Source of the DNA: JAWKWH01 sp963669455
GTDB lineage: Bacteria > Pseudomonadota > Alphaproteobacteria > Rhizobiales > Rhizobiaceae
DNA length: 64,000 bases
Assembly: GCA_963669455.1 (NCBI GenBank)
Contig: OY770026.1
Coordinates: 558,001 to 622,000, forward strand
Reading direction: 5' to 3'
The position numbers and the translations under genes were made by a program. The notes under the pieces are model-generated. The model did no database searches. It was not told the DNA's origin and saw only the letters and a list, made by a program, of their open reading frames with translations. Positions 9,001 to 17,445 of this stretch are shown one piece after another; positions within the stretch are counted from its first letter, which is position 1, and each line of letters begins with the position of its first letter.

Positions 9001-9458
9001 CCGATGGCAAATGGGTGATGGTGGCCGGTCTGGTGCTCGTGCGTCAGCGCCCGGGTAAGGGCAATGCGATTTTTCTTACCCTCGAAGATGAAGGAGGCAT
9101 CGCCAATGTCATCATATGGCCGCGAACGTTCAAAAAGTACCGGCCCTTAATTCTCGGATCGCGTTTCATTTGCGTGCGGGGAAAGCTGCAATCTGAATCA
9201 GGTGTCATCCACATCGTTGCCAACCATATCGAGGACCTCACCTCCTGGCTTGCGGATTTGTCTGAAACGACGCCTGTGGCTCCAAACCCTGCCGAGAAAG
9301 GTAAAGTCCAGGGTTCTGTTTCCGATATGGGCCGGAAAATCACGCCACGCGCGCATCTGATGCGGTTGATGCGCACCCAGCCTGATTTGAAACCCGATAC
9401 TGAAAAACTCGTAAAAGCCACCGGCAAGGTGATGCCGAAGGGGCGGAATTTCCACTGA
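6075..9458 (+). CDS. dnaE2: error-prone DNA polymerase III alpha subunit DnaE2
   Basis: DnaE2 is the C-family polymerase that performs mutagenic translesion synthesis in the ImuA-ImuB-DnaE2 system. The 1127-residue protein starts with a PHP-type domain (FAIQSNFSFLRGASHPEEL), has the polymerase acidic motif PPDIDVDFEHEKRE and the GRGSAANSIICF palm motif, an HhH-like region, and a C-terminal OB fold (KWVMVAGLVLVRQRPGKGNA). Length matches DnaE2 and is shorter than the replicative DnaE1. It overlaps imuB by 4 bp. A fragment of an inverted-repeat element follows its stop. Confidence 0.96.
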   Translation: MNAICPLSPPAYAEFAIQSNFSFLRGASHPEELAVTAARQGLKAMGLADCNTVAGTVRAWSQAKQAGLAYHPGCRLVFCDGTPDILAYPRDRAGWGHLCRLLTQANMREESEKGNPLVFLDDLLQWGAQMSLAVIFDPAMAPERMLTLLKQLKSRFANAVRLAVSPAYAGNDSFHLQQATALAGATGIALMAVGNVLYHTADRRVLQDVLTAIRLKKTVSHAAMALHAHGERYLKPPGEMARLFCNHPGALAETIRFAGELSFSLSDLEYNYPDEPTESGLEPQAELERLTWQGAGERFPDGLSSKVEKIIRHELETVRKLNYARYFLTVHDIVTFARSKNILCQGRGSAANSIICFCLRITDVGPDVIDTLFERFISAERDEPPDIDVDFEHEKREIVIEYIYNKYSAKRTALAASVVTYRSRSAMREVAKAMGLSEDVQSALSSSIWGSTSSQLGESQARAGGLDQEDPTSRHVMALANEIMGFPRHLSQHVGGFVITRDRLDEMVPIVKTAMDERKMVEWDKDDLDAVKMLKVDVLALGMLSCLRRSLDLLESHYGIRDKYGRPLQLATIPAEDQRVYDMICRADTLGVFQIESRAQMSMLPRLKPREFYDLVIEVAIVRPGPIQGDMVHPYLRRRQGLEKAEYVKPELEAVLQKTLGVPLFQEQAMRIAIEAGGFSPGEADQLRRAMATFRRMGTIGNYKRRMIEGMVEKDYPREFAERCFKQIEGFGEYGFPESHAASFALLVYASCWLKCFYPDIFCAAILNSQPMGFYAPAQLIRDAKEHGVVIRAADINWSDWDCTLEPDEFDTGKIQNRHAEMRSVIKSNHAVRLGLRQIKGLAEDDVTRLVEMRGKGYSTVYDLWLRSGLSMKAMKRLANADVFRSIGLDRRAALWEVRGLDRKSAAERLPLFEKAQSSLRDHEPKVELPSMPLGEHVIHDYRHLGLSLKAHPVAFLRPRLYATGIAPNAILPEFPDGKWVMVAGLVLVRQRPGKGNAIFLTLEDEGGIANVIIWPRTFKKYRPLILGSRFICVRGKLQSESGVIHIVANHIEDLTSWLADLSETTPVAPNPAEKGKVQGSVSDMGRKITPRAHLMRLMRTQPDLKPDTEKLVKATGKVMPKGRNFH

Positions 9459-9462
9459 TCGC

Positions 9463-9497
9463 CATCAAATCGCTCCCATTTAAGCCGGATGCACTCT
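9463..9497 (-). repeat. solitary end of the 310-bp inverted-repeat element
   Basis: Read on the minus strand, this sequence starts TAGAGTGCATCCGGCTTAAA and continues TGGGAGCGATTTGA, close to the end of the element at 33759-34068 (TAGAGCGTGTCTTGCTTAAA, then TGGGAGCAGTTTGA). Only the terminal 35 bp or so are present; the rest of the element is absent. It is probably a relic left by excision or deletion between dnaE2 and the acyl-CoA ligase gene. Confidence 0.55.
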
Positions 9498-9520
9498 AAA
9501 AGCCCGGCGATTGAAGCTGC

Positions 9521-11161
9521 TCACAATTCCTTTGCCATCTCCCGCAGCTTGAATTTCTGGATCTTTCCCGTCGAGGTTTTCGGGATTTCGGTAAAAATCA
9601 CGGTGCGCGGGCATTTGAACTTGGCCAAAAGCGTGCGGCAATGGGCGATAATCTCGTCTTCGGTTGCGGGTTTTCCAGGTTTCAGCTCGACATAGGCGAC
9701 CGGTGTTTCGCCCCATTTGTCATCCTGCCTTGCCACCACACCGCAGGCGGCCACCGCCTCGTGCTTGTAGAGCGCGTCTTCCACTTCGATCGACGAAATA
9801 TTTTCGCCGCCGGAGATGATGATGTCCTTCGACCGGTCTTTCAGCTGGATATAGCCGTCGGCATGCATCACGCCGAGATCGCCGGTATGAAACCAGCCGC
9901 CGGCAAAGGCGTCTGCCGTGGTGGCCTCGTTTTTCAGATAGCCCTTCATGACGATATTTCCCCGGACCACAACCTCGCCAATGGTTTCGCCATCGGGCGG
10001 GGTTTTTTGCATCGTTTCGGGATCCATGACGGTCAGATCTTCCAGCGCCGCATAGCGAACACCCTGGCGGGCCTTCTTTGCCGTGCGTGCGCTTTTGTCG
10101 AGATCGTCCCAGTCGTCGTGCCATTCATTGACCACGGCCGGGCCGTAAGTCTCGGTCAGGCCATAAAGATGGGTGACAGCAAAGCCGGCATCGGCCATGC
10201 CGGACAGCACCGCTTCAGGCGGCGGGGCGGCGGCGGTGTTGAAGGTGACGGTCTGTGTAAAATCGCGCAGCTCGTCGTCGGGCGCGTTGATCAGCGTTGC
10301 CATCACCACCGGTGCGCCGCACAAATGTGTTACGCCATGATCGGCAATCGCGTCATACATTGCGCGCGCGCGCACCCAGCGCAGACAGACATGCGTGCCG
10401 GCCTGCACCGCCAACGTCCACGGAAAACACCAGCCATTGCAGTGAAACATCGGCAGCGTCCACAGATAGACGCAGTGCTTGGCCATCGAGGCGTGGATGG
10501 TGTTGGCATAGGCCATCAACGCTGCGCCACGGTGGTGGTAGACCACGCCCTTTGGGTTGCCGGTGGTGCCGGATGTGTAGTTGAGCGATATCGCGTCCCA
10601 CTCATCATCAGGCATCTGCCAGTTAAAACTATCATCGCCACCGCCGATGAAAGCCTCATAATCGATCTGACCGATGCGTCCGCCCTTGGGGTAGGGAGCA
10701 TCGTCGCCATAGTCCGGATCGTCATAGTCGATGACCAGCGGCTTGACGGTGGTCTGCTTCAGTGCTTCGGCAACGATGGCGGAAAACTCGCGGTCGACGA
10801 TTAGAATTTTGCTGTCAGCGTGATCGAGCTGAAATGCGATGATGGCGGCATCAAGCCTGGTATTGAGCGAATGCAGCACGGCTTTGACCATCGGCACGCC
10901 GAAATGGGCCTCCAGCATCGGCGGCGTATTGGACAACATGACCGATACGGTATCGCCCTTGCCGATACCGTGTTTTGCCAGTGCCGAGGCAAGTTTACGG
11001 GCCCGGTCGTAAAAGCGGCGATAGCTGATCTGCGCCTTGCCATGAATGATCGCGGTATGGTCGGGATAGGTTTTGGCCGCGCGCTCAAGATAGGTCAGCG
11101 GTGTGAGAGGCTGGTAATTGGCATCGTTCTTGTCGAGGCCGGTGTCATATGGGTTGGTCAT
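9521..11161 (-). CDS. acyl-CoA synthetase (AMP-forming)
   Basis: This 546-residue member of the ANL superfamily would activate a carboxylic acid to its CoA thioester via an acyl-adenylate. Visible motifs are the P-loop YTSGTTGNPKGV, the A5-type LYGLTETYGP, the GWFHTGDLGVMHADGYIQLKDRSKDIIISGGENIS hinge region (split here from 884-type motifs only by eye), and the catalytic-lysine tail PKTSTGKIQKFKLR. No signal peptide. Overall it resembles medium/short-chain acyl-CoA ligases including the DmdB-like group; the substrate cannot be read from sequence. It is followed leftward by nothing, and preceded by a divergently unrelated TauE gene on the same strand 43 bp away. Confidence 0.9.
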   Translation of the reverse strand: MTNPYDTGLDKNDANYQPLTPLTYLERAAKTYPDHTAIIHGKAQISYRRFYDRARKLASALAKHGIGKGDTVSVMLSNTPPMLEAHFGVPMVKAVLHSLNTRLDAAIIAFQLDHADSKILIVDREFSAIVAEALKQTTVKPLVIDYDDPDYGDDAPYPKGGRIGQIDYEAFIGGGDDSFNWQMPDDEWDAISLNYTSGTTGNPKGVVYHHRGAALMAYANTIHASMAKHCVYLWTLPMFHCNGWCFPWTLAVQAGTHVCLRWVRARAMYDAIADHGVTHLCGAPVVMATLINAPDDELRDFTQTVTFNTAAAPPPEAVLSGMADAGFAVTHLYGLTETYGPAVVNEWHDDWDDLDKSARTAKKARQGVRYAALEDLTVMDPETMQKTPPDGETIGEVVVRGNIVMKGYLKNEATTADAFAGGWFHTGDLGVMHADGYIQLKDRSKDIIISGGENISSIEVEDALYKHEAVAACGVVARQDDKWGETPVAYVELKPGKPATEDEIIAHCRTLLAKFKCPRTVIFTEIPKTSTGKIQKFKLREMAKEL

Positions 11162-11204
11162 GGGCGGTTCCGGTGAAAATTACAGCTGATCAATCATATC
11201 GGCG

Positions 11205-11975
11205 TCAATGAAAAAAGGCGATCAGTCCATCGAAGGTCAGTTTTAAGCCTACCAGAAGCACCATCACATACATGAACGGATAAAACACCTGGCGGTTCAT
11301 GCGCTTGACGATCATGGTGCCGGCGAGGATTGCCACTGGCGCGATCGGCAGCAGAATAGCCGATGCCGCCAGATTGGCCGTATCAAACTGTCCGAGCGCG
11401 AAATAGGGGATTATTTTTAGCGCATTGATGACCGCAAAAAAGATGGTCGAGGTGCCGGTATAGATTTTCGGCTCGTGCCCGAGCGGCAGCGCATAAATCT
11501 GGTAGGGAGGCCCACCGGCATGGGCAACAAAACTGGTAAAACCGGCACCGGCGCCCCAGAAATTGCCACGCACAATGCTCTGGCCACGCAATTTTGTCCC
11601 GCCTCTGCGCTGCTCGAAAAACCAGCGGCAGGCAAAGGCAAGCGACATTAATCCAACCAGAAATTTTATCGATTCGGCGGTGACGAAGGCCGCTGTCAGC
11701 CAGCCGATGCCGATGCCGGCGATGCCGCCGGGCAACATGCGGCGCAGTGTCGTTTTGTCCTTATATTTGCGCCAGCTCCAAAGCGCGAATATGTCCATCA
11801 CAACCAGGATCGGCAACATTACCGCCGCGGCTTGAACCGGGGGCAGCACCAGCGCCATCAATGGCACGCTGATCAACGCCGTCGCACCGCCAAGCCCACC
11901 TTTCGACAGGCCGACAAGGGTGACCGCCGGCACGGCGGCGGCATAAAAATACGGGTTTGAGAGTAATTCGTTCAT
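11205..11975 (-). CDS. TauE/SafE family permease
   Basis: The 256-residue product is almost entirely hydrophobic with about eight membrane segments. It carries the paired family motifs GLSKGGLGGA near the N-terminus and a second repeat around FVAHAGGPPYQIYALPLG. TauE/SafE proteins are proposed exporters of sulfite or organosulfur anions from the inner membrane. I chose ATG 11975 (MNELLSNPYF); ATG 11996 is an alternative, and the frame is open to a TTG at 12035. It precedes the acyl-CoA ligase on the same strand with 43 bp between them. Substrate is unknown. Confidence 0.85.
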   Translation of the reverse strand: MNELLSNPYFYAAAVPAVTLVGLSKGGLGGATALISVPLMALVLPPVQAAAVMLPILVVMDIFALWSWRKYKDKTTLRRMLPGGIAGIGIGWLTAAFVTAESIKFLVGLMSLAFACRWFFEQRRGGTKLRGQSIVRGNFWGAGAGFTSFVAHAGGPPYQIYALPLGHEPKIYTGTSTIFFAVINALKIIPYFALGQFDTANLAASAILLPIAPVAILAGTMIVKRMNRQVFYPFMYVMVLLVGLKLTFDGLIAFFH

Positions 11976-12144
11976 GGATGGTCCAACATGCGACATGGGC
12001 TTTATCGCTTCGTGGTGCGGGTTTCCAGTAACCAAAACGGAATTTCGGCAGATGCATATGGTTTAAAAACCGGTCCAACTGATTTATGCCGCATTGATGC
12101 CAGGATCGAGCCGCAAGACGGGCCGGACAAATTCAGGAAATCAG

Positions 12145-12807
12145 ATGACCGCTACTCGCCATGATCACTGCCGGCTTATCCTGATCAGCCCGTCTGGACC
12201 GGACTGGCATTATCTGGCCGATCAGATTATTAGCGCGCTTGATGGCGGCGACATTGCATCGCTGATCCTGTGGCAGGGCGAATTGGGCGAGGCCGACTTC
12301 CAAAAACTGTGTGAAAAGACCATTCCCGCTGCGCAGACACGCAACGTGGCTGCCATTGTGGCGGACGATACGCGCATCGCTGGGCGGACAGGCGCCGACG
12401 GCGTTCATTGCTCCGACAGATCGCAGCTTGCCGATCTGATCGATGCAGATGAGAACCGGCAGCACATCATCGGCGCAGGCGGCGCCAAGAACCGGCATGA
12501 TGCGCTCCAACTGGGTGAAATGCGCCCCGACTATCTGTTTTTTGGCCGGTTCGGTTTCGACACCAAACCCGATCCTCATCCGCGCAATCTATCGCTGGGG
12601 CAGTGGTGGGCTGAACTGGTCGAGATACCCTGTGTCGTCATGGCGGGTTCAACAATCGGTTCACTGCCGGAGGTAGCAGTGACCGGCGCGGAATTCGTGG
12701 CCGTCAGCGCGGCTATCTTTACCGCACAGTCAAATCCGGGCGAAGCCGTACGGCAAGCCAACCGGATCTTGCATGAAAGCGCGCCGCGGTTCGAGGTGGT
12801 CTCGTGA
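12145..12807 (+). CDS. thiamine phosphate synthase-like (ThiE/TenI fold) protein
   Basis: This 220-residue protein has the TIM-barrel pattern of ThiE: AAIVADDTRIA, then GADGVHCSD (equivalent to the ThiE GVHLGQ motif), GAGGAKNRHDALQ, DYLFFGRF, and the phosphate-binding end CVVMAGST plus VAVSAAIF. The motifs are diverged from active ThiE, so it may not make thiamine phosphate; I would not assign the reaction. The start ATG has AGGA upstream. Its TGA overlaps the GTG of the next gene. In rhizobial relatives this gene sits in the same run with a Sel1 protein and efp. Confidence 0.75.
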   Translation: MTATRHDHCRLILISPSGPDWHYLADQIISALDGGDIASLILWQGELGEADFQKLCEKTIPAAQTRNVAAIVADDTRIAGRTGADGVHCSDRSQLADLIDADENRQHIIGAGGAKNRHDALQLGEMRPDYLFFGRFGFDTKPDPHPRNLSLGQWWAELVEIPCVVMAGSTIGSLPEVAVTGAEFVAVSAAIFTAQSNPGEAVRQANRILHESAPRFEVVS

Positions 12808-13769
12808 AAGCCGCTTGGCGCTGCCTTACTTTGCCGGCAATCGCCTTTGCCGCCGGATGGGCGGTTTGCGGATCATCGCTGGCCGCCGAAATGGTGAAGG
12901 ATTCGCGCCCGAAGGCGATTAATCCCGGCCGGTTCGGCGGACAATTGCCCGATGCTGCTTTCGGAGCCTATCAGCGCGGCCTTTACATCACTGCGCTTAA
13001 TCTTGCCCGGCCGCGCGCAAATGCCGGAGACCCGGCAGCACAAACGCTGATGGCCGAAATTTACTGGCGCGGGCTCGGCGTAGCGCAAGATACAGCAGAA
13101 GCGTTGAAATGGTACGGCCTTGCCGCCGAGCAAGGGGTTGCGGAAGCACAGTTTCGCTATGGCATGGCGCATCTTGATGGAAAGCACATCAAACAGGATG
13201 AAGACGCGGCACTCAGACTTTTGAAACTGGCAGCCGATCAGGGCAACAGGCTCGCCCAATTCAATTTCGCCCAGTTGATGGTCGAGCGAAAGCCTGGAGC
13301 CGACGGTATGGCCCTGGCGGTCAAATATTACGAGGCAGCCGCAAAGGCCGGCCTGCCGGACGCGCAATATGCAATTGCACAAACCTATGCCACGGGGTTT
13401 GGCGGCCAGTCGCGCGATCTCCATCTGGCACGGATCTGGCTGGAAAAAAGCGCCAGGCAGAATTTTGATACGGCGCAGCTTGATCTTGCCACCTGGCTGG
13501 TCGAAGGCCGCGGTGGTGACCGCGATCTTGAAGCCGGCTTCGCCTGGATGAAAAGAGCTGCCGGAGCCGGCAATGTCGCCGCGCAAAACCGGCTTGCCAA
13601 GCTTTACCGCGGCGGTCTTGGCGTTGCGGCCGATCCGGTCGTGGCGGCGGCGTGGTATATTATCGCACGGCGGGCGGGCTTGAGCGATCCGGAAATGAAT
13701 GTGTTTTTGGATGGTCTGACCGTTGAGCAGCAACGGCAGGCTATTGAAAGCGCGAACCGGCTGCGCTGA
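12804..13769 (+). CDS. Sel1-repeat (SEL1-like TPR) exported protein
   Basis: The 321-residue protein has an N-terminal signal peptide (roughly residues 1-28, ending SSLAAE) and then a series of Sel1 repeats with the pattern A..LYW.G.GV..D...A..W...AA..G (for example around IYWRGLGVAQDTAEALKWY and LYRGGLGVAADPVVAAAWY). Such solenoids mediate protein interactions, here presumably in the periplasm. It starts at a GTG that overlaps the preceding stop, so it is translationally coupled to the ThiE-like gene. No specific partner can be inferred. Confidence 0.85.
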   Translation: MKAAWRCLTLPAIAFAAGWAVCGSSLAAEMVKDSRPKAINPGRFGGQLPDAAFGAYQRGLYITALNLARPRANAGDPAAQTLMAEIYWRGLGVAQDTAEALKWYGLAAEQGVAEAQFRYGMAHLDGKHIKQDEDAALRLLKLAADQGNRLAQFNFAQLMVERKPGADGMALAVKYYEAAAKAGLPDAQYAIAQTYATGFGGQSRDLHLARIWLEKSARQNFDTAQLDLATWLVEGRGGDRDLEAGFAWMKRAAGAGNVAAQNRLAKLYRGGLGVAADPVVAAAWYIIARRAGLSDPEMNVFLDGLTVEQQRQAIESANRLR

Positions 13770-13848
13770 TCCGGCCCTTGCAAGCTCCGGCAAATTGTGG
13801 TCATGAGGCGCCGCGGCAAGAAATATCAATCCTTTCGGGAATACCGGC

Positions 13849-14412
13849 ATGAAGATCAATGGCAACGAAATTAGGCCAGGTAATGTGATCGAGCACAATG
13901 GCGGCCTTTGGGTGGCGGTTAAGACAAATGCCGTCAAACCCGGAAAAGGCGGCGCCTATAATCAGGTGGAGCTAAAGAACCTGATTGACGGGACCAAGCT
14001 CAATGAGCGCTTCCGTGCAGCCGCAACTGTCGAGAAGGTACGGCTGGAGCAGAAGGATTTTTCCTATCTCTACGAGCAGGGCGATGCGCTGGTCTTTATG
14101 GATCTGGAATCCTACGAGCAACTGGAACTGCAAAAGGACTTTGTTGGAGACCGCACTGCGTTTCTGCAGGACGGTATGACCGTGACGGTCGAGCTTTATG
14201 ACGAAAAGCCCATTGGCGTGTCCCTGCCCGATCAGGTGACATTGCAGATCACCGAAGCAGACCCGGTGGTCAAGGGCCAGACGGCGGCCTCGTCCTACAA
14301 GCCGGCCCGGATGGAAAACGGTATCCGCGTCATGGTTCCGCCATTTATCGAAGCCGGCGAGCGCATCATCGTCGACACCAATGAAATTACCTATATCCGG
14401 CGGGCTGACTAG
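13849..14412 (+). CDS. efp: translation elongation factor P
   Basis: EF-P relieves ribosome stalling at polyproline stretches. The 187-residue protein has the three-domain layout of the family, the modifiable-loop motif PGKGGAYNQVEL with K33 as the candidate lysine, and the C-terminal ERIIVDTNEITYIRRA. No epmA or epmB is in this window. A target of special interest is nearby: the FtsY encoded at 39.4 kb contains a very long Pro-Glu repeat, although alternating PE is not a classical EF-P stall motif. Confidence 0.97.
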   Translation: MKINGNEIRPGNVIEHNGGLWVAVKTNAVKPGKGGAYNQVELKNLIDGTKLNERFRAAATVEKVRLEQKDFSYLYEQGDALVFMDLESYEQLELQKDFVGDRTAFLQDGMTVTVELYDEKPIGVSLPDQVTLQITEADPVVKGQTAASSYKPARMENGIRVMVPPFIEAGERIIVDTNEITYIRRAD

Positions 14413-14464
14413 CTCAAAAGCTGGGCCTGCTGATATTTAATGAAAATCCGGAGACTGTGCAGCC

Positions 14465-15259
14465 ATGGCCCGATCGGCGATACTCAATGTCATGGTTCAA
14501 GCCGCGATGAAGGCCGGCCGGTCGCTGTCGCGGGATTTTGGCGAAGTTCAAAATCTACAGGTTTCCCGCAAAGGACCAGGCGATTTCGTCAGCCAGGCCG
14601 ATCATCGCGCAGAGCAGATTATCTTTTCCGAACTGAGCCATGCCAGGCCGGGATACGGTTTTGTCATGGAGGAACGCGGCATTGTCGAAGGTGAGGATCA
14701 GCAGCATCGCTGGCTGGTCGATCCGCTCGACGGCACGACGAATTTCCTGCACGGCATGCCGATTTTTTCCGTTTCAATTGCCCTTGAGCGGCAGGGTGAG
14801 CTTGCGGCGGGGGTGATCTACAATCCGGTGATGGACGAGCTTTATACTGCCGAGCGGGGTGGTGGTGCCTTTTTAAATGATCGCCGTATGCGGGTAGCCG
14901 CCAGGCGTGATCTGGTCGATACGGTGATCGCCACGGGCATCCCGCATCTGGGCCGCGGCAATCATGCGCGGGCGCTTTTAGAACTGCGAAACGTGATGGG
15001 GCAATCGGCAGGAATCAGGCGGTTTGGATCGGCGGCCATCGATCTGGCATGGGTTGCGGCTGGCCGGGTGGATGGGTTCTGGGAAGCCGGATTGAGCTCA
15101 TGGGACGTGGCGGCAGGCATGTTGATGGTCCGCGAAGCTGGCGGATTTGTCACCGATCGGGCAGGTGGCCCCGATGTCTTTGGCAGCAAGACGATTGTGG
15201 CAGGCGGAGAACAGGTTCACCGCAGTCTGCTGAAAGTTTTGGGGCCAATTGGCGATTGA
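14465..15259 (+). CDS. inositol monophosphatase family protein
   Basis: A 264-residue Mg-dependent phosphatase of the IMPase/SuhB family. Metal-binding motifs are visible: EERG in place of the first acidic site (around EERGIVEGEDQ), VDPLDGTTNFLHGMPIFSVS (the DPxDGT signature) and WDVAAGMLMVREAGG. It follows efp by about 50 bp on the same strand. Relatives include SuhB (also an antitermination factor) and archaeal-type fructose-1,6-bisphosphatases; which role applies cannot be decided from sequence alone. Confidence 0.92.
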   Translation: MARSAILNVMVQAAMKAGRSLSRDFGEVQNLQVSRKGPGDFVSQADHRAEQIIFSELSHARPGYGFVMEERGIVEGEDQQHRWLVDPLDGTTNFLHGMPIFSVSIALERQGELAAGVIYNPVMDELYTAERGGGAFLNDRRMRVAARRDLVDTVIATGIPHLGRGNHARALLELRNVMGQSAGIRRFGSAAIDLAWVAAGRVDGFWEAGLSSWDVAAGMLMVREAGGFVTDRAGGPDVFGSKTIVAGGEQVHRSLLKVLGPIGD

Positions 15260-15358
15260 GCCGTAAAAAACCTGTTCTGCTACCAAGGCGGTCCTTTCAT
15301 TTTCGTCATAATTCCGGTTAGATTCGCCGGCTACGATTGGCGGGCACGAGGTTTTGCA

Positions 15359-16387
15359 ATGGCATGGTTTGGCTTGAAGGCAGAGGACGATCTGACCGGT
15401 GAGGCGGTTTTCGATCCGCAGAGGCTTTCGTCTCCGCAGGTCTTTTTGTTGTCGATGCTGATTTTTCTGGCGATTACCGGGTTTATCGCAGCAATTTTGT
15501 ATCGTCAGATTTCATCGGCTTTCCAGACCAACCCCGGACTGAATGGTCTGATTCTGGGTGTGCTCGCAGTCGGTATCCTGCTGGCATTTACGCAAGTTGT
15601 CAGGCTGTTTCGCGAGGTGAAATGGGTCAATTCATTCCGCGCAGGATCTGAAGCCAGATCGCCGGTATTGCTGGCCCCGATGATGGCGCTGTTGTCCCGC
15701 TCGTCAACAATGGCGTTGTCGACGGCTTCGATGCGATCAATCCTTGATTCAATCGCGACACGCCTTGATGAAAGCCGCGACATATCACGCTATCTTATCG
15801 GGCTTTTGGTGTTTCTCGGCCTGCTTGGAACATTTTGGGGCCTGTTGCAGACCATCGGTTCAATCGGCGAAACCATCGCCTCGCTCGACCCGGCATCCGG
15901 CGATGCGTCGGATGTCCTGGATTCGCTGAAATCCGGCCTTGCGGCTCCGCTTGATGGTATGGGAACGGCGTTTTCGTCCTCCCTGTTCGGCCTGGCCGGG
16001 TCTTTGGTGCTTGGATTTCTCGATTTGCAGGCCGGCCGTGCGCAAAACCGGTTTTATACTGAACTGGAAAACTGGCTCTCATCGGTGACCGACCTTGGAT
16101 CCGACTTTGTTGCAAACACCAACAAGCAGGGGGCGGAAGCAACCGAGGAAGTGAAAATACTGTCCGACCGCTTGCGTTCGCTGCAGGAAAGTGGCGGCTC
16201 CAACCAGCGGGTCGCTACCGCGATGGCCAATCTTGCCGAGGGTATTTCCGGCCTGGTCAAAAGCATGCGCAACGAACAGCAGATGATGCGCAACTGGGTC
16301 GAGGCGCAGTCGGAGGAGCAGAAGGCAACACGGCTCACGCTTGAAAAAATTGCTGAAGCCATGAAAAAAAGCGCGGAAAAAAAATAG
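15359..16387 (+). CDS. MotA/TolQ/ExbB-family proton channel protein
   Basis: The 342-residue protein has four hydrophobic segments at about 25-50, 62-84, 140-165 and 195-222. The last two (LLVFLGLLGTFWGLLQTIGSIG and MGTAFSSSLFGLAGSLVLGF) match the MotA/TolQ core helices. The C-terminal third is a charged cytoplasmic helix-rich region. The next gene starts immediately after its stop and encodes the MotB/TolR-like partner with a peptidoglycan-binding domain. Together they look like a non-flagellar ion-driven motor unit acting on the cell wall; no flagellar genes are nearby. Confidence 0.88.
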   Translation: MAWFGLKAEDDLTGEAVFDPQRLSSPQVFLLSMLIFLAITGFIAAILYRQISSAFQTNPGLNGLILGVLAVGILLAFTQVVRLFREVKWVNSFRAGSEARSPVLLAPMMALLSRSSTMALSTASMRSILDSIATRLDESRDISRYLIGLLVFLGLLGTFWGLLQTIGSIGETIASLDPASGDASDVLDSLKSGLAAPLDGMGTAFSSSLFGLAGSLVLGFLDLQAGRAQNRFYTELENWLSSVTDLGSDFVANTNKQGAEATEEVKILSDRLRSLQESGGSNQRVATAMANLAEGISGLVKSMRNEQQMMRNWVEAQSEEQKATRLTLEKIAEAMKKSAEKK

Positions 16388-17419
16388 ATGGCCCTGGCGC
16401 GCGCAAACCGCCGCCAGCGCGGCGTTGACTACTGGCCGGGGTTTGTCGATGCCTTGTCGACCCTGCTCCTGGCTATCATGTTTTTATTATCGGTGTTCGT
16501 GCTGGCACAATTTCTGCTCAGTCAGGAAATCACCGGTAAGGACCAGGCTTTAAACCGGCTGAACTCGCAGATCAACGAACTGACGCAATTGCTGTCGCTT
16601 GAGCGTTCGGACAGGCAGGACCTTGAAGATGCGCTGGCCGGGATGCAGGCGTCGCTCACTACTGCCGAGGCGGAAAAATCCCGGCTGGCGGCTTTGCTGG
16701 AACGCGGAGCGGGCGCGGGTGCTGCGGCAGATGCGAAATTGCAGGCGGCAGAAGGTGCACTCGATACCGAAAAGCAGATCAGCCAGCGGGCGCTTAGCCA
16801 GGTCGAGCTGTTAAACCAGCAGATTGCAGCGCTTCGCCGGCAGATTGCGGCACTTGAAGATGCTCTAGAAGTGTCTGAACAGCGCGACCGGGAATCAAAT
16901 ACGAAAATTGCCGATCTCGGCAGGCGGTTGAATGTGGCCCTTGCCCAAAGGGTGCAGGAATTAAACCGCTACCGTTCTGATTTTTTCGGCCGTCTGCGCG
17001 AAATATTATCGGATCGCGAAAATATCCGCATCGTTGGCGATCGCTTTGTCTTTCAGTCGGAGGTGCTGTTTTCCTCAGGCTCCGATCAGATCAATGAGGC
17101 TGGTGAGACCGAGATGGCCAAGCTTGCCGGTGCGCTTTTGGAGCTTTCCCGGGAAATTCCGCCTGAAATCAACTGGGTGCTGCGGGTGGACGGTCACACT
17201 GACAATATTCCGCTATCGGGCACCGGCAGGTTGCGTGACAATTGGGAGCTGTCGTCGGCGCGCGCGACATCGGTGGTGAAATTCCTGATCGAACAGGGAA
17301 TTCCTGCCAACAGGCTTGTTGCCGCCGGGTTCGGCGAATTCCAGCCGCTTGATGAAGCCGACACGCAGGAAGCGCGCGACAGAAACCGCCGCATCGAGCT
17401 AAAACTGACCGAGCGGTAA
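16388..17419 (+). CDS. OmpA/MotB-like peptidoglycan-binding protein
   Basis: The 343-residue protein has one N-terminal membrane helix (WPGFVDALSTLLLAIMFLLS) containing an aspartate at the position of the MotB proton-carrying Asp, a long coiled coil (about residues 45-190, rich in Q, L, E, R), and a C-terminal OmpA-like domain with VDGHTDNIPLSG and NRRIELKL. The start codon directly abuts the stop of the TolQ/MotA-like gene. The pair should form an inner-membrane ion channel tethered to peptidoglycan. Confidence 0.9.
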   Translation: MALARANRRQRGVDYWPGFVDALSTLLLAIMFLLSVFVLAQFLLSQEITGKDQALNRLNSQINELTQLLSLERSDRQDLEDALAGMQASLTTAEAEKSRLAALLERGAGAGAAADAKLQAAEGALDTEKQISQRALSQVELLNQQIAALRRQIAALEDALEVSEQRDRESNTKIADLGRRLNVALAQRVQELNRYRSDFFGRLREILSDRENIRIVGDRFVFQSEVLFSSGSDQINEAGETEMAKLAGALLELSREIPPEINWVLRVDGHTDNIPLSGTGRLRDNWELSSARATSVVKFLIEQGIPANRLVAAGFGEFQPLDEADTQEARDRNRRIELKLTER

Positions 17420-17445
17420 GGCCGTCAAAAAAGCCGGCAGTTATT

